From contig NZ_JBHTIH010000003.1 in NCBI RefSeq assembly GCF_042677045.1, forward strand, positions 372,001 to 436,000: a DNA stretch of 64,000 nt, read 5' to 3'. The number at the start of each line of letters is the position of its first letter. Position 1 is the first letter of the stretch. The stretch is from Lysobacter_K koreensis. GTDB taxonomy: Bacteria; Pseudomonadota; Gammaproteobacteria; Xanthomonadales; Xanthomonadaceae. The translations under genes were made by a program, and so were the position numbers. Below the pieces are notes generated by a model, which made no database searches, was not told the DNA's origin, and worked only from the letters and a program-made list of their open reading frames with translations. Below are positions 17,124 through 26,541 of the stretch, piece by piece.

Positions 17124-18551
17124 ATGCTCCATCCGGTGGTGCTCAGTGGGGGCAGCGGAACCCGGCTGTGGCCTTTATCGCGGCAGAACCAGCCCAAGCA
17201 ATTCCTGTCGTTGATCGGCGACCGCTCGCTGTTTCAGGAGACGATCCTGCGTGCCAATGGGCTATCCGGCGCGCAGCCGCCAGTCACCGTCTGCAGCGAG
17301 GACCACCGGTTCATGGTCGGCGAGCAACTGCAGGCCATCGGGGTCGCCAGCGGCGGCATCCTGCTCGAGCCGGTGGCGCGCAACACCGCGCCGGCGATCG
17401 CGCTGGCGGCGCTCCATGTCCTGGCTGGCGATGCCGAGGCGACGATGCTGGTGATGCCGGCCGACCATTTGATCGAGGACGAGGCAGCGTTCCGCGATGC
17501 GGTTTCCAGCGCCTCAAACCTCGGCGATGGCGACTGGCTGGTCGCGTTCGGGATCCGCCCCGACTACGCCGAAACCGGCTACGGCTACATCCTGCGTGGC
17601 GAGCGCCTGTTGAAGGGCGGGCCGGGCGAAGGCGGGTACCGGATCGAACGCTTCGTCGAGAAGCCCGGCCTGGCCACCGCCGAACGCTACCTGGCCGAGG
17701 GCACCTATGCCTGGAACTCGGGGATGTTCCTGTTCAAGGCGCGGCGCTACCTCGACGAGCTGGCGCTGCATGCGCCCGGCATTCTGGCCGCCGCGCAGGC
17801 AGCCTACAGGTCGGCGTCGGCCGACCTCGATTTCATCCGCATCGACAGCGACGCGTTTGCCGCCAGCCCGAGCGACTCGATCGACTACGCGGTGATGGAG
17901 AAGACCGACCGTGCCGCGGTGGTGCCGGTGAGTTGCGGCTGGAGCGATATCGGCTCGTGGTCGTCGCTGTGGTCGGTGGCGCAACGCGATACGAATGGCA
18001 ACCGCCACGAAGGCGACGTGATCTCGGTCGACAGCAGCGGCAGCCTGGTGCGCGCGTCCGAGCGACGCTTGATCGCCACCATCGGGGTCGAGGACCTGGT
18101 GATCATCGATACCGCCGACGCGACCCTGGTCGCGCGCAAGGACCGGGTGCAGGACGTCAAGGTGGTGGTCGACCTGCTCAAGGCGGCTGGCCGCCAGGAG
18201 CACCTGTTCCATCGCAAGGTCTACCGGCCGTGGGGCAGCTACGACTCGATCGGCGTGGGCGAGCGGTTCCAGGTCAAGAAGATCGTGGTCAAGCCCGGCG
18301 CGGCGCTGAGCCTGCAGCAACACCGGCATCGTGCCGAGCACTGGATCGTCGTGTCGGGGGTGGCCGAGGTCACCTGCGACGACCGCGTGTTCGACCTGCA
18401 CGAAAACCAGAGCACCTACATCCCGCTCGGCAGCGTGCACCGCCTGCGCAACCGCGGCAGCGAGCCGGTCGAACTGATCGAGGTGCAGTCGGGCAGCTAC
18501 CTGGGCGAGGACGATATCGTCCGGCTCGAGGATGCGTACGGAAGGTCGTGA
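17124..18551 (+). CDS. xanB: Mannose-1-phosphate guanylyltransferase / mannose-6-phosphate isomerase
   Basis: The 475-residue bifunctional enzyme starts MLHPVVLSGGSGTRLWPLSR (pyrophosphorylase signature) behind GAGGCGGC. The nucleotidyltransferase domain (about 1-290) includes LVMPADHLIEDE and FVEKPGLATAERYL. The C-terminal cupin isomerase domain has YRPWGSYDSIGVGERFQVK and LSLQQHRHRAEHWIVVSGVA, with metal-binding His residues. It makes Man-6-P from Fru-6-P and GDP-Man from Man-1-P, feeding GDP-mannose, GDP-rhamnose or GDP-fucose branches of LPS and exopolysaccharide. Its place next to etfB and the LPS locus fits xanB of Xanthomonas. Confidence 0.95.
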   Translation: MLHPVVLSGGSGTRLWPLSRQNQPKQFLSLIGDRSLFQETILRANGLSGAQPPVTVCSEDHRFMVGEQLQAIGVASGGILLEPVARNTAPAIALAALHVLAGDAEATMLVMPADHLIEDEAAFRDAVSSASNLGDGDWLVAFGIRPDYAETGYGYILRGERLLKGGPGEGGYRIERFVEKPGLATAERYLAEGTYAWNSGMFLFKARRYLDELALHAPGILAAAQAAYRSASADLDFIRIDSDAFAASPSDSIDYAVMEKTDRAAVVPVSCGWSDIGSWSSLWSVAQRDTNGNRHEGDVISVDSSGSLVRASERRLIATIGVEDLVIIDTADATLVARKDRVQDVKVVVDLLKAAGRQEHLFHRKVYRPWGSYDSIGVGERFQVKKIVVKPGAALSLQQHRHRAEHWIVVSGVAEVTCDDRVFDLHENQSTYIPLGSVHRLRNRGSEPVELIEVQSGSYLGEDDIVRLEDAYGRS

Positions 18552-18629
18552 CGCCGAGCTGTTGAAGCCTGCACGTCCGGTGCCCTGCCATTGCCCAAAA
18601 GTCCGCTGCGATCCCGCGGCCGCCCACGC

Positions 18630-18635
18630 TAAACT
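18630..18635 (+). promoter_or_regulatory. Candidate -10 box for scoAB (TAAACT)
   Basis: TAAACT, preceded by GC, lies 27 bases before the scoA ATG. A strong ribosome-binding site AGGAG follows at 18651-18655. No good -35 box is seen. Confidence 0.35.
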
Positions 18636-18662
18636 GCGCGTGTCCCGCACAGGAGTTGTTTC

Positions 18663-19379
18663 ATGGCCGAGGCCATCGCGAAGAGCAAGCTGTATCCCAG
18701 CGCCAACGAGGCGCTCAAGGGCGTGGTCGCCGATGGCCAGACTCTTGCCGTTGGCGGTTTCGGCCTGTGCGGCATTCCCGACGCGCTGATCGCCGCCTTG
18801 CGCGACAGCGGAGTCGCGCAGCTGACCGCGATCTCCAACAACGCCGGCGTCGATGGTTTCGGCTTGGGGCAGTTGCTGGCCACGCGCCAGATCAAGAAGA
18901 TGATTTCGTCCTACGTCGGCGAGAATAAGGAGTTCGAGCGCCAGTATCTGGCCGGCGAGCTCGAGCTGGAATTCAACCCCCAGGGCACGTTGGCCGAGCG
19001 CCTGCGCGCCGGTGGCGCCGGCATTCCCGCGTTCTTCACCCGCACTGGATTCGGTACCGTCGTGGCCGAGGGCAAGGAAACGCGCGAGTTCGACGGCCAC
19101 CACTACGTGATGGAGACCGCGCTCAAGGCCGACGTGTCGCTGGTCAAGGCGTGGAAAGCCGACACCGCCGGCAACCTGGTGTTCCGCAAGACCGCGCGCA
19201 ACTTCAACCCGGCCTGCGCGATGGCGGGCAGAGTCTGCATCGTCGAGGTCGAGGAACTGGTCGAGGTCGGCGCGATCGAACCCGACCACGTCCATCTGCC
19301 GGGCATCTACGTCGACCGCATCGTGCATAACCCGACTCCCGAGAAGCGCATCGAACAGCGCACCATACGCAGCGCTTAA
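18663..19379 (+). CDS. scoA: 3-oxoacid CoA-transferase subunit A
   Basis: The 238-residue protein has VGGFGLCGIPDALIAALRDS near the start, the class I CoA-transferase alpha signature, then ISNNAGVDGFGLGQLL and SYVGENKEFERQYLAGELE. With subunit B it transfers CoA from succinyl-CoA to acetoacetate or related oxoacids, in ketone body and amino acid breakdown. AGGAG precedes the ATG by seven bases. scoB follows 36 bases downstream, clearly one operon. Confidence 0.95.
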   Translation: MAEAIAKSKLYPSANEALKGVVADGQTLAVGGFGLCGIPDALIAALRDSGVAQLTAISNNAGVDGFGLGQLLATRQIKKMISSYVGENKEFERQYLAGELELEFNPQGTLAERLRAGGAGIPAFFTRTGFGTVVAEGKETREFDGHHYVMETALKADVSLVKAWKADTAGNLVFRKTARNFNPACAMAGRVCIVEVEELVEVGAIEPDHVHLPGIYVDRIVHNPTPEKRIEQRTIRSA

Positions 19380-19415
19380 GCGCGCGCCAGCCGACCCCAT
19401 TCAAGGAATCCGAAC

Positions 19416-20054
19416 ATGCCCTGGACCCGCGATCAGATGGCGCAGCGCGCCGCGCAGGAACTCACCGACGGCGCCTACGTCAACCTCGGCATCGGCCTGC
19501 CGACGCTGGTGGCCAACTTCATCCCCGAGGGCATGGACGTGTGGCTACAGTCCGAGAACGGCCTGCTCGGCATCGGTCCGTTCCCGACCGAGGATGAGGT
19601 AGACGCCGATCTGATCAACGCCGGCAAGCAGACCGTGACCGCTCGCTCCGGCGCTAGTTACTTCGGCAGCGACGACTCGTTCGCGATGATCCGCGGCGGC
19701 CACATCGACCTGGCGATCCTGGGCGCAATGCAGGTCACCGACCGTGGCGACCTCGCCAATTGGATGGTGCCGGGCAAGATGGTCAAGGGCATGGGCGGCG
19801 CGATGGATCTGGTCGCCGGCGTCAAGCGGGTGGTGGTGCTGATGGAGCACACCGCCAAGAGCGGCGAACACAAGATACTGTCCGAATGCACGTTGCCACT
19901 GACCGGGGTGGGCGTGGTCAACCGGATCATCACCGAGCTGGCGGTGATGGACGTGACGCCCGAGGGGCTGGTGCTGGTGGAAATGGCCCCGGGCGTGGCC
20001 TTGGAGGAATTGCGGGATAAGACCGGCGTCCCGCTCCTAGCCCCTGAGGTTTAG
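19416..20054 (+). CDS. scoB: 3-oxoacid CoA-transferase subunit B
   Basis: The 212-residue protein holds the catalytic glutamate (Glu47) in the class I motif SENGLLGIGPFP, plus GGHIDLAILGAMQVTDRGDL and VPGKMVKGMGGAMDLVAG. Glu47 forms the acyl-glutamyl and glutamyl-CoA intermediates. An AAGGAA site precedes the ATG. The length matches the standalone bacterial B subunit. Confidence 0.95.
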   Translation: MPWTRDQMAQRAAQELTDGAYVNLGIGLPTLVANFIPEGMDVWLQSENGLLGIGPFPTEDEVDADLINAGKQTVTARSGASYFGSDDSFAMIRGGHIDLAILGAMQVTDRGDLANWMVPGKMVKGMGGAMDLVAGVKRVVVLMEHTAKSGEHKILSECTLPLTGVGVVNRIITELAVMDVTPEGLVLVEMAPGVALEELRDKTGVPLLAPEV

Positions 20055-20254
20055 TTTACCGAGTGGATGTTTTGTGACGTCGGCGTGAATCCCGGAAGCG
20101 GATGGTTGTGCGCCCGTTTATTCTGAACAGGCGGCTTCGCCCTGAAAGCAGGGTTTGACGGGCTTTCCGGGATCGATCCGGATTATTTGCTGGGCGACTG
20201 CGATTGGGGGACGATGACCCGGTTCATTCCCGCACAGCCCCGGCCACCGCCAAC

Positions 20255-22597
20255 ATGTCCAAGTATCTTTCCGCATCCTTGTTGCTACTTCTCTGTGCGG
20301 GATGCGCTGAGGATTGGCGGCCTCGTTCCGCCGGTTCGCGAGACGCCGCCGGCCAGCGTGCCGAAGGTTCGATCGCTCCTGCGCAACCACAGGCCGAATC
20401 ACGACGCCGCAGTTTCGCCAGCCTGCCTGACAAGGGAAATCTGGTCGGTTATCCGAAACAGCGCGTTGTGCGCCATGACGGCGCCTATACCTGGCACCGC
20501 GCGGATATCAGCGAGAGCCATGCCTTGCGTGCCATCGCCGATGGCTCGATGCGCATTACCACGCCGTCTGGCGAGGCTTTGGATTTCAGGTACGAGCGCC
20601 ACATCGAACACCCGTCGGGCGACTGGACCTGGGTGGGCCGGATCGAGCGCGGTGCCCAATCCGAAGAGGCAATCGTCACGTTCGGTGATCGCGCCGCATT
20701 CGGCTCCATCGCACAGCCGGGCAAGGCTCCTTTGAAGCTCACCATCCGCGATGGTGTTGCCTGGCTGGTCGAAACCGATCCGGCCAAGGTCGCGTTGATC
20801 GACAACTCCGCGACCAGACCGACGGAAGCCGATTACCTGGTGCCGCCGAAGTTGGCCGCCGTTGGCAACAAGGCTTACGCGTCCAGCCCTTCGATGGAAG
20901 CGTCGATTGCGACAGCCGCTGCCACAGCAACGGCCGCCGATACCACCGTGGACGTCCTGCTGGGCTACACGAACGGCTTCGCCGCGGCGCAGGGCGGTCC
21001 GTCGCAAGCGGTCACGCGTCTCAACTATCTGGTCGAGGTCTCCAACCAGGCCTATGCCAACAGCCAGGTCGCCCACCGCATCCGTCTGGTCCATGCGGTG
21101 CAGGTGAGTTATCCGGACAACACTTCCAATGACACTGCGCTCGAGGCGTTGACCGGTTTCCGGGCGCCTAGCACGCGCACCACGCCCGATCCCGCCTTCG
21201 CGGCATTGCGTGCGGCACGTGACCAGTACGGCGCCGACCTGGTCTCGCTGGTGCGTGACTTCCAATCGCCTGAGAACGATGGTTGCGGCATCGCGTGGCT
21301 GATCGGTGGTGGCCGGTCGGGAATCGGCCCCAGCGACGAGTACTTCGGCTACTCGGTGGTAAGTGACGGCAGCGATCCTGGGGCCGACGGAAAAACTTAC
21401 TTCTGCCGCGACGAATCACTGGCGCACGAGCTGGGCCATAACATGGGTTCGCAACATGACAGGACTGCGGCGACCGAGAACGGCACGCTCAAGTACGGTC
21501 TGTACGATTTCTCGTTCGGCTACAAGAGCGGTGCCGGCGCCGGCAACTTCTACACGGTGATGGCGTACGGAGATACAGGGCAGACGAGCTATCGGGTCTT
21601 TTCCAGCCCACGCACGTCGTTCTGCGGCCAACCCTGCGGTATTGAGGGGCAGGCGGACAACGCGCGCAGCCTGACGCAGGCCATGCCGATCGTCGCGACT
21701 TTCCGTTCCACGGTGGTGCCGACCCAGCTTCCGTTGGACCTGTTTGCGATCGCCAAGCTGGGTGGCTCATCGACCAGCGAGGTCCATTCGCTGGGCGGCG
21801 CTGGGACATTCCAGTCGTTCACGCGGCACCTGGCGACTGCACTCCACCAAACTGGCTCTAACTACGCATGGCAGTTCCAGCTCGGTGACTACAACCGGGA
21901 TGGCTTCGTGGACCTGTATGTGATTGCCAAGCAGGGCGGGTCGGGTACCACCGAGGTGCATGTGCTCAACGGCGCCGACGGCTTCCGCACCTACCTGCTG
22001 CACGCGGCTTCGGCGCTTCATCCAACGGGCTCCGACAGCGGTTGGGTGTTCAGGGTGGGCGACTACAACCGTGATGGCGTGTTGGATCTGTACGCGATCG
22101 GACGCAATGGGGGATCCGGACGGACGGAGGTTCATGTCTTGGACGGCGCCAGCAATTTCCGCTCTTTCCTTGCCCACATCGCCACCGCCCTGGGGCGGAC
22201 TGGGAGCGATGCCTCATGGGATTTCGCGCTGGGCGACTTCAATCGTGATGGCTTCGTAGACCTATTCTCCATCTCCAAGCTGGGTCCAGGCTCGGGAACG
22301 ACCGAACTGCATGTCCTCAACGGAGCGAATGGCTTTCAGACATTCATGTTGCAGACCCCGACGGCATTGCACCAAACCGGGTCGAACAATATGTGGATCT
22401 TCAAGGTGGCTGATTTCAACGCCGATGGATACCTAGACTTGTACGCGATCAACAAGCAGGGCGCCTCGTCCCGGACCGAAGTGCATGTGCTGGATGGAGC
22501 TCGCGGATACCTCGCGTTCTCAGCAAATATCGCCACAGCATTGCATTCGACCGGAGCGGACAACTCTTGGGAGTTCGAGCTGGGTGGTCCGCGTTAA
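20255..22597 (+). CDS. Lipoprotein metzincin metalloprotease with five C-terminal repeats
   Basis: The 780-residue protein begins MSKYLSASLLLLLCAGCAED, a lipoprotein signal with Cys as acylation site. After a propeptide-like region, the protease domain carries the metzincin zinc site HELGHNMGSQHD (His391, Glu392, His395, His401) followed by a Met-turn candidate in YTVMAYGDT, as in reprolysin-like M12 families. Residues 495-780 are five copies of a 58-59 residue unit (starts 495, 553, 611, 669, 728) of the pattern DLYAI-GG-TEVHVL-GA-F ... GDFNRDGFV. The DxNxDGxxD loops resemble calcium-binding FG-GAP/VCBS repeats of beta-propellers. Predicted to be an outer-membrane-tethered or secreted protease. 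Confidence 0.88.
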   Translation: MSKYLSASLLLLLCAGCAEDWRPRSAGSRDAAGQRAEGSIAPAQPQAESRRRSFASLPDKGNLVGYPKQRVVRHDGAYTWHRADISESHALRAIADGSMRITTPSGEALDFRYERHIEHPSGDWTWVGRIERGAQSEEAIVTFGDRAAFGSIAQPGKAPLKLTIRDGVAWLVETDPAKVALIDNSATRPTEADYLVPPKLAAVGNKAYASSPSMEASIATAAATATAADTTVDVLLGYTNGFAAAQGGPSQAVTRLNYLVEVSNQAYANSQVAHRIRLVHAVQVSYPDNTSNDTALEALTGFRAPSTRTTPDPAFAALRAARDQYGADLVSLVRDFQSPENDGCGIAWLIGGGRSGIGPSDEYFGYSVVSDGSDPGADGKTYFCRDESLAHELGHNMGSQHDRTAATENGTLKYGLYDFSFGYKSGAGAGNFYTVMAYGDTGQTSYRVFSSPRTSFCGQPCGIEGQADNARSLTQAMPIVATFRSTVVPTQLPLDLFAIAKLGGSSTSEVHSLGGAGTFQSFTRHLATALHQTGSNYAWQFQLGDYNRDGFVDLYVIAKQGGSGTTEVHVLNGADGFRTYLLHAASALHPTGSDSGWVFRVGDYNRDGVLDLYAIGRNGGSGRTEVHVLDGASNFRSFLAHIATALGRTGSDASWDFALGDFNRDGFVDLFSISKLGPGSGTTELHVLNGANGFQTFMLQTPTALHQTGSNNMWIFKVADFNADGYLDLYAINKQGASSRTEVHVLDGARGYLAFSANIATALHSTGADNSWEFELGGPR
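21737..22597 (+). repeat. Five tandem 174-177 bp coding repeats in the protease gene
   Basis: Units start at 21737, 21911, 22085, 22259 and 22436, the first three steps being exactly 174 bp and the fourth 177 bp through one added codon. The last unit is shortened by the stop. Similarity is clear at protein level and partial at DNA level, so the duplication is old compared with the coiled-coil repeat at 1774. Confidence 0.9.
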
Positions 22598-22605
22598 CGC
22601 GGACC
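22586..22605. terminator. Perfect 20-bp palindrome over the protease stop codon
   Basis: GGTCCGCGTTAACGCGGACC is a perfect palindrome; the TAA stop of the metalloprotease lies within it. It sits at the 3' end of the gene before a convergent neighbour. No T-tract follows, so a terminator or mRNA-end role is a guess. Confidence 0.35.
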
Positions 22606-22747
22606 TTGGCTCGGTACCGCATTGCAGAACGTGGCCTCGCCCCACAACCAGTAGGCGCATGTTTTGTTCGGCGGGCAATGCCAGCGGTCTCGCCACCACC
22701 GGGCCGCCGGTGACGGGGGCCGCCGACGGTCAATCCGAGGAATGGAA

Positions 22748-24820
22748 TCAGTTGCGTGCGGCGTAGCGGTACGCACTCGCAGAACTCTGCGAGGTAGTGC
22801 CTGCAATGGAGGCTGCATCCTTTACGCTGAAGCCCGCATGGGATGCGCACGCGCCGAATAGACGCTCGATAGCATGGGAGAGCGTCCCATCCAACTGGCC
22901 GGATTCCTGCTCGAATTCCGAGCCGCGAAGCTGTGCATCAAGCAAGAGACGCAGGGATTCCAGGCGAACCCAGAACATGCTGCCAGCGACGAAATATGCC
23001 TGCTTTTTGGGTGGACGCATGCCGATACGGGCTGCCATGTAGTGCACCGCATCCACATTCGCGCCCCAGAAAGTTTCCAGTGGCTGGAGGTGGGCCTCGG
23101 GACCGATGAGTCCCAAGTACTCATCTTCATCGAATGCACGGATGATCTGACCTGCACGATCCGGTGACGTAAGGCGGCTGACCATTTCCCGGCGCCACTC
23201 GTCGCCATCGGGGCGGTGTAGCGATCGTTTTGTGTGCAGCTTAAGGATGACGTCGACGCCTTCGTCAAGCAATCGGTTCGCTACCCGCAAGAAGGGCAGA
23301 ATGTCGCGGCCGTGGTTTTCGACGATCTCAATTTCGGCCTGCATGCCGCGTTTCGACAGGCAGTCACGCATGGCCTGCGCCCTGTCCGACGTTGTCGTCA
23401 CCACCACGCGCCAATCCAGTCCCGTGGCCTGCAGCGAATCCAGGATTTCGCCGAAGACATCCGCGTACCACGCGTGAATCACCACACACGGCCGCAAGGG
23501 GTTAGCCAGCCGCGGGCACGTGATAGCCGAGCGTTGCAATGCTCGGCGCGTCGCCTCCAACCAGGCATGGTCGAGCGCTGTGTCCGGTTCGAGAATCGCG
23601 CCCTCGGCCCATTCGTTCCAGGCGTTGATGAATACCAGTCGATCTGACGGCGCTTGATCGGCAAGGCGCGAGGCGATGGTCGTGTGCAACCAGTCCCGAT
23701 AGCCGCGCGGCGATGCATGTAGGTAGACGCGTCCTTTGCCCGGACGGCGCGGCTCGTTGTCCCAACCAGTGTTGACGCCCGGATACAGTTGGTACGCGGG
23801 CATGGGACGCGAGGCGTAGTCCTCGGCGAGTTCGCGCCAGTCCAATGTTTGACCTTCGAACTCGGGATTCAGTAGGCGTTGGTCCGCGGTGAGGTTGGTC
23901 GGGCTGGACAGGTTTGGGGGGAACTCGACCGCCGCATCGAAGCCGATGTCGCGCGGGTCTGGGCGCTCGAAGCCCTGCACATAAGCAATGTGGATCTCGC
24001 CGACCTGGTGGATGCGGCACCAGTCGCGCCAGCGTTCCGCGGTTTGCTTGGCATCGGGCAGGAGGCCGGGACGGTAAACCAGCAATAGCGGCTTGCCATC
24101 CACTCTCAGGTAGCGCGGATCGCGAAGGTAAGGCGCGATGTGCTCGATGAAGGCAAGGTCGTCTTCCGGGCTGTGCTGCTGCGCAATCAGGATGTCGTCG
24201 CCGCGCCCATCCCAGCGTCGCGACCAGTTCTCGTTGGCCCAGCACAGACAGAAGGGCAGTTGCAGCGTGGGGTCGTCCAACCATTGCCGCAGCGGTTGTT
24301 CGAGCAGGGTGCGGCCCGAGAACCAATAGAAGTAGAAGCAGAAGGCGCCGATGCCGTACTCCGTGGCGAGCTTGGCTTGCTCGCGCATCGTGTCGACGTG
24401 GCGCAGGTCGTAGAAGCCGAGGTCCGCGGGCAAGCGCGGCTGCGCATGGCCTTCGAACTGGGGCAGCGCCCGCGTGACGTTGCGCCACTCGGTGAAACCC
24501 TTGCCCCACCACGCGTCGTTTTCGGCAATGGGGTGGAACTGCGGCAGATAGAACGCGACCAGGGTTGCGGGAAGCGGTGACGGCAGTGGTTCTTGTCGGT
24601 AGGCGACGTGGCCGACCGCCGGTTCGTCGGAACGTACGCGCGCGCGTCGAACCGTGGGCGCGCCTTCTTGTCCGCGCGGCCCGCGGGGAACGATGTGCGA
24701 GTAGCGATCCAAGAATTTCTGCCGCGCGCGGTCGCGCACCGGCTCGCTCATGGGGATGAGCCGGAAACAGAACCGCAGCGCCTTGAACAGCATCGTCTTG
24801 GCGTGTTGGCTGACAGGCAT
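22748..24820 (-). CDS. WbsX/GH99-like and RgpF-like two-domain polysaccharide protein
   Basis: The 690-residue protein starts MPVSQHAKTMLFKALRFC. Residues about 75-430 form a WbsX domain, related to family 99 glycoside hydrolases: LVAFYLPQFHPIAENDAWWG, GKGFTEWRNV, FYFYWFSGRTLLEQPL, LCWANENWSRRWDG and the acidic FINAWNEWAEGAILEPD. Residues about 440-690 form an RgpF-like (rhamnan synthesis F) domain: CVVIHAWYADVFGEILDSL, ENHGRDILPFLRV and ILKLHTKRS. Such fusions occur in O-antigen and rhamnan clusters. The catalytic role is not settled: glycosyltransferase or processing hydrolase. It lies outside the main cluster, between the protease and ETF-QO genes, ten bases after the latter. Confidence 0.85.
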   Translation of the reverse strand: MPVSQHAKTMLFKALRFCFRLIPMSEPVRDRARQKFLDRYSHIVPRGPRGQEGAPTVRRARVRSDEPAVGHVAYRQEPLPSPLPATLVAFYLPQFHPIAENDAWWGKGFTEWRNVTRALPQFEGHAQPRLPADLGFYDLRHVDTMREQAKLATEYGIGAFCFYFYWFSGRTLLEQPLRQWLDDPTLQLPFCLCWANENWSRRWDGRGDDILIAQQHSPEDDLAFIEHIAPYLRDPRYLRVDGKPLLLVYRPGLLPDAKQTAERWRDWCRIHQVGEIHIAYVQGFERPDPRDIGFDAAVEFPPNLSSPTNLTADQRLLNPEFEGQTLDWRELAEDYASRPMPAYQLYPGVNTGWDNEPRRPGKGRVYLHASPRGYRDWLHTTIASRLADQAPSDRLVFINAWNEWAEGAILEPDTALDHAWLEATRRALQRSAITCPRLANPLRPCVVIHAWYADVFGEILDSLQATGLDWRVVVTTTSDRAQAMRDCLSKRGMQAEIEIVENHGRDILPFLRVANRLLDEGVDVILKLHTKRSLHRPDGDEWRREMVSRLTSPDRAGQIIRAFDEDEYLGLIGPEAHLQPLETFWGANVDAVHYMAARIGMRPPKKQAYFVAGSMFWVRLESLRLLLDAQLRGSEFEQESGQLDGTLSHAIERLFGACASHAGFSVKDAASIAGTTSQSSASAYRYAARN

Positions 24821-24830
24821 CAGGGCGTCG

Positions 24831-26459
24831 TCACAGGTTCTGATAGTTCGGCCCGGCACCACCTTCCGGCGTGACCCAGGTGATGATTTCGTACGGGTCC
24901 TTGATGTCGCAGGTCTTGCAGTGCACGCAGTTGGCGGCGTTGATCTGCAGGCGCTTGCCGGCGGTGGCGTCGTCGACGATCTCGTAGACGCCCGCGGGGC
25001 AGAAGCGGGTGCAGGGGTTGCCAAACTCGGTGGTGCAGCGGGTGATGCAGATCGAGGTGTCGGCGACCTTGAGGTGCACCGGCTGGTCCTCGTCGTGCTC
25101 GGTCGCGGCGTAGTAGACCGAGGCGAGGCGGTCACGCGGGGCTAGCGTGCGGTCGAGGTAGTCACGCTTCGGCAACTCGTGCTCGCTCAGCTTGTCCAGC
25201 GACGACCAGTCCGGCTTGTTCTTCAGCGTCCACGGCGAGCGGCCGCCGGTGAGGGTTTCCCAGGCGGCGTTCAACATGCCGAACCACAGGCCGCGCTTGA
25301 AGCCGGGCTTGATGTTGCGGACCTTCTTCAGTTCGGCCATCGCCTCGGAGGCGCGCAGCTTCGCGTCGAAGCCTTCCGGCGCCAGCGCCGACTGCGCCAG
25401 GTGCTCGGCGGCGAGCATGCCGCTGCGGATCGCCTGGTGCGTGCCTTTCACTTTCGGCACGTTGAGCAGGCCGGCGGTGTCGCCGATCAGCAGCGCGCCG
25501 GGCATTTCGACCTTCGGCAGTGACTGGTAGCCGCCGGTGACGATCGCGCGCGCGCCGGCGGAGACGATGGTGCCGCCTTCCAGCAACGGCTTGACCATCG
25601 GGTGGTTCTTCCATTGCTGGAAGGCTTCCCACGGCTTGTATTGCGGATCCCGGTAGTCGAGGCCACTGACGTAACCCAGCGCGATGCGGCCCTTGTCGAG
25701 GTGGTACAGGAAACTGCCGCCGTAGGTGGCGTTGTCGGCCGGCCAGCCGAAGCTGTGCACGATCTTGCCCGGCGACACGCGCTCCTCCGGGACGTGCCAC
25801 AGCTCCTTGATGCCGATCGAGTAACCCTGCGGGTCGCTATCGGCGTCGAGCTTGAACTGCTTGACCAGGCGCTTGGTCAGGTGCCCGCGCGCACCCTCGG
25901 CGAACACGGTGACCTTGGCACGGATGTCGATGCCGGCGGTGTAGCCGGGCTTGTGCGATCCATCCCTGGCCACGCCCATGTCGCCGATGCGCACGCCGAT
26001 GACCTGGCCGCTGTCGTCGTGCAGGGTTTCGGACGCGGCGAAGCCGGGGTATATCTCCACGCCCAGCGCCTCGGCCTGCGGCGCCAGCCACGCGCACATC
26101 GCGCCGAGGCTGACGATCACGTTGCCCCGGTTGTGCATCCCCGGCGGCACCGGCAGCTTGCGGCCGCCGGTCTTGCTCAGCAGCCAGAATTCGTCGTCGG
26201 TGGCCGGCACGCAGATCGGCGGCGGGTTGGCGCGCCAGTTGGGCAGCAGCGCGTCGAGCGGGCCGGTCTCGATCACCGCGCCGGACAGGATGTGCGCGCC
26301 GATGGTCGAGGACTTCTCGATCACGCAGACCGAGATCTCCGGGTTGAGCTGCTTGAGCCGGATCGCGAACGCCAGGCCAGCCGGGCCCGCGCCGACGGTG
26401 ACGACGTCGTATTCCATGACGTCGCGCTCGACGTGCTGCGTTCCGGTTGATTCGCTCAT
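24831..26459 (-). CDS. etfD: Electron transfer flavoprotein-ubiquinone oxidoreductase
   Basis: The 542-residue protein starts MSESTGTQHVERDVMEYDVV. It has the FAD-binding VGAGPAGLAFAIRLKQL, an internal region with ELWHVPEERVSPGKIVHSFG, and a C-terminal 4Fe-4S domain with the cysteines of CTTEFGNPCTRFCPAGVYE and NCVHCKTCDIKDPYE. It moves electrons from ETF (encoded by etfBA in this window) to the membrane ubiquinone pool. Length is that of the bacterial enzyme. The downstream WbsX gene follows after ten bases and may be co-transcribed. Confidence 0.96.
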   Translation of the reverse strand: MSESTGTQHVERDVMEYDVVTVGAGPAGLAFAIRLKQLNPEISVCVIEKSSTIGAHILSGAVIETGPLDALLPNWRANPPPICVPATDDEFWLLSKTGGRKLPVPPGMHNRGNVIVSLGAMCAWLAPQAEALGVEIYPGFAASETLHDDSGQVIGVRIGDMGVARDGSHKPGYTAGIDIRAKVTVFAEGARGHLTKRLVKQFKLDADSDPQGYSIGIKELWHVPEERVSPGKIVHSFGWPADNATYGGSFLYHLDKGRIALGYVSGLDYRDPQYKPWEAFQQWKNHPMVKPLLEGGTIVSAGARAIVTGGYQSLPKVEMPGALLIGDTAGLLNVPKVKGTHQAIRSGMLAAEHLAQSALAPEGFDAKLRASEAMAELKKVRNIKPGFKRGLWFGMLNAAWETLTGGRSPWTLKNKPDWSSLDKLSEHELPKRDYLDRTLAPRDRLASVYYAATEHDEDQPVHLKVADTSICITRCTTEFGNPCTRFCPAGVYEIVDDATAGKRLQINAANCVHCKTCDIKDPYEIITWVTPEGGAGPNYQNL

Positions 26460-26541
26460 GCTGGCTGCTCCGCGTGCGGCTTGCTGGTCTTTGCACCGCG
26501 GATTGTCGCGGGTTTGCGCCGGGAGCGCCAAATCGGCCGTG

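Noticed and set aside
17514..19400. A 628-codon open frame antisense to xanB and scoA
   Set aside because: Crosses two well-supported plus-strand genes and the promoter of the second; no domain seen.
22748..25135. Upstream extension of the WbsX-RgpF protein into etfD
   Set aside because: The extra part is low-complexity sequence overlapping the iron-sulfur domain of etfD; ATG 24820 is suitable.
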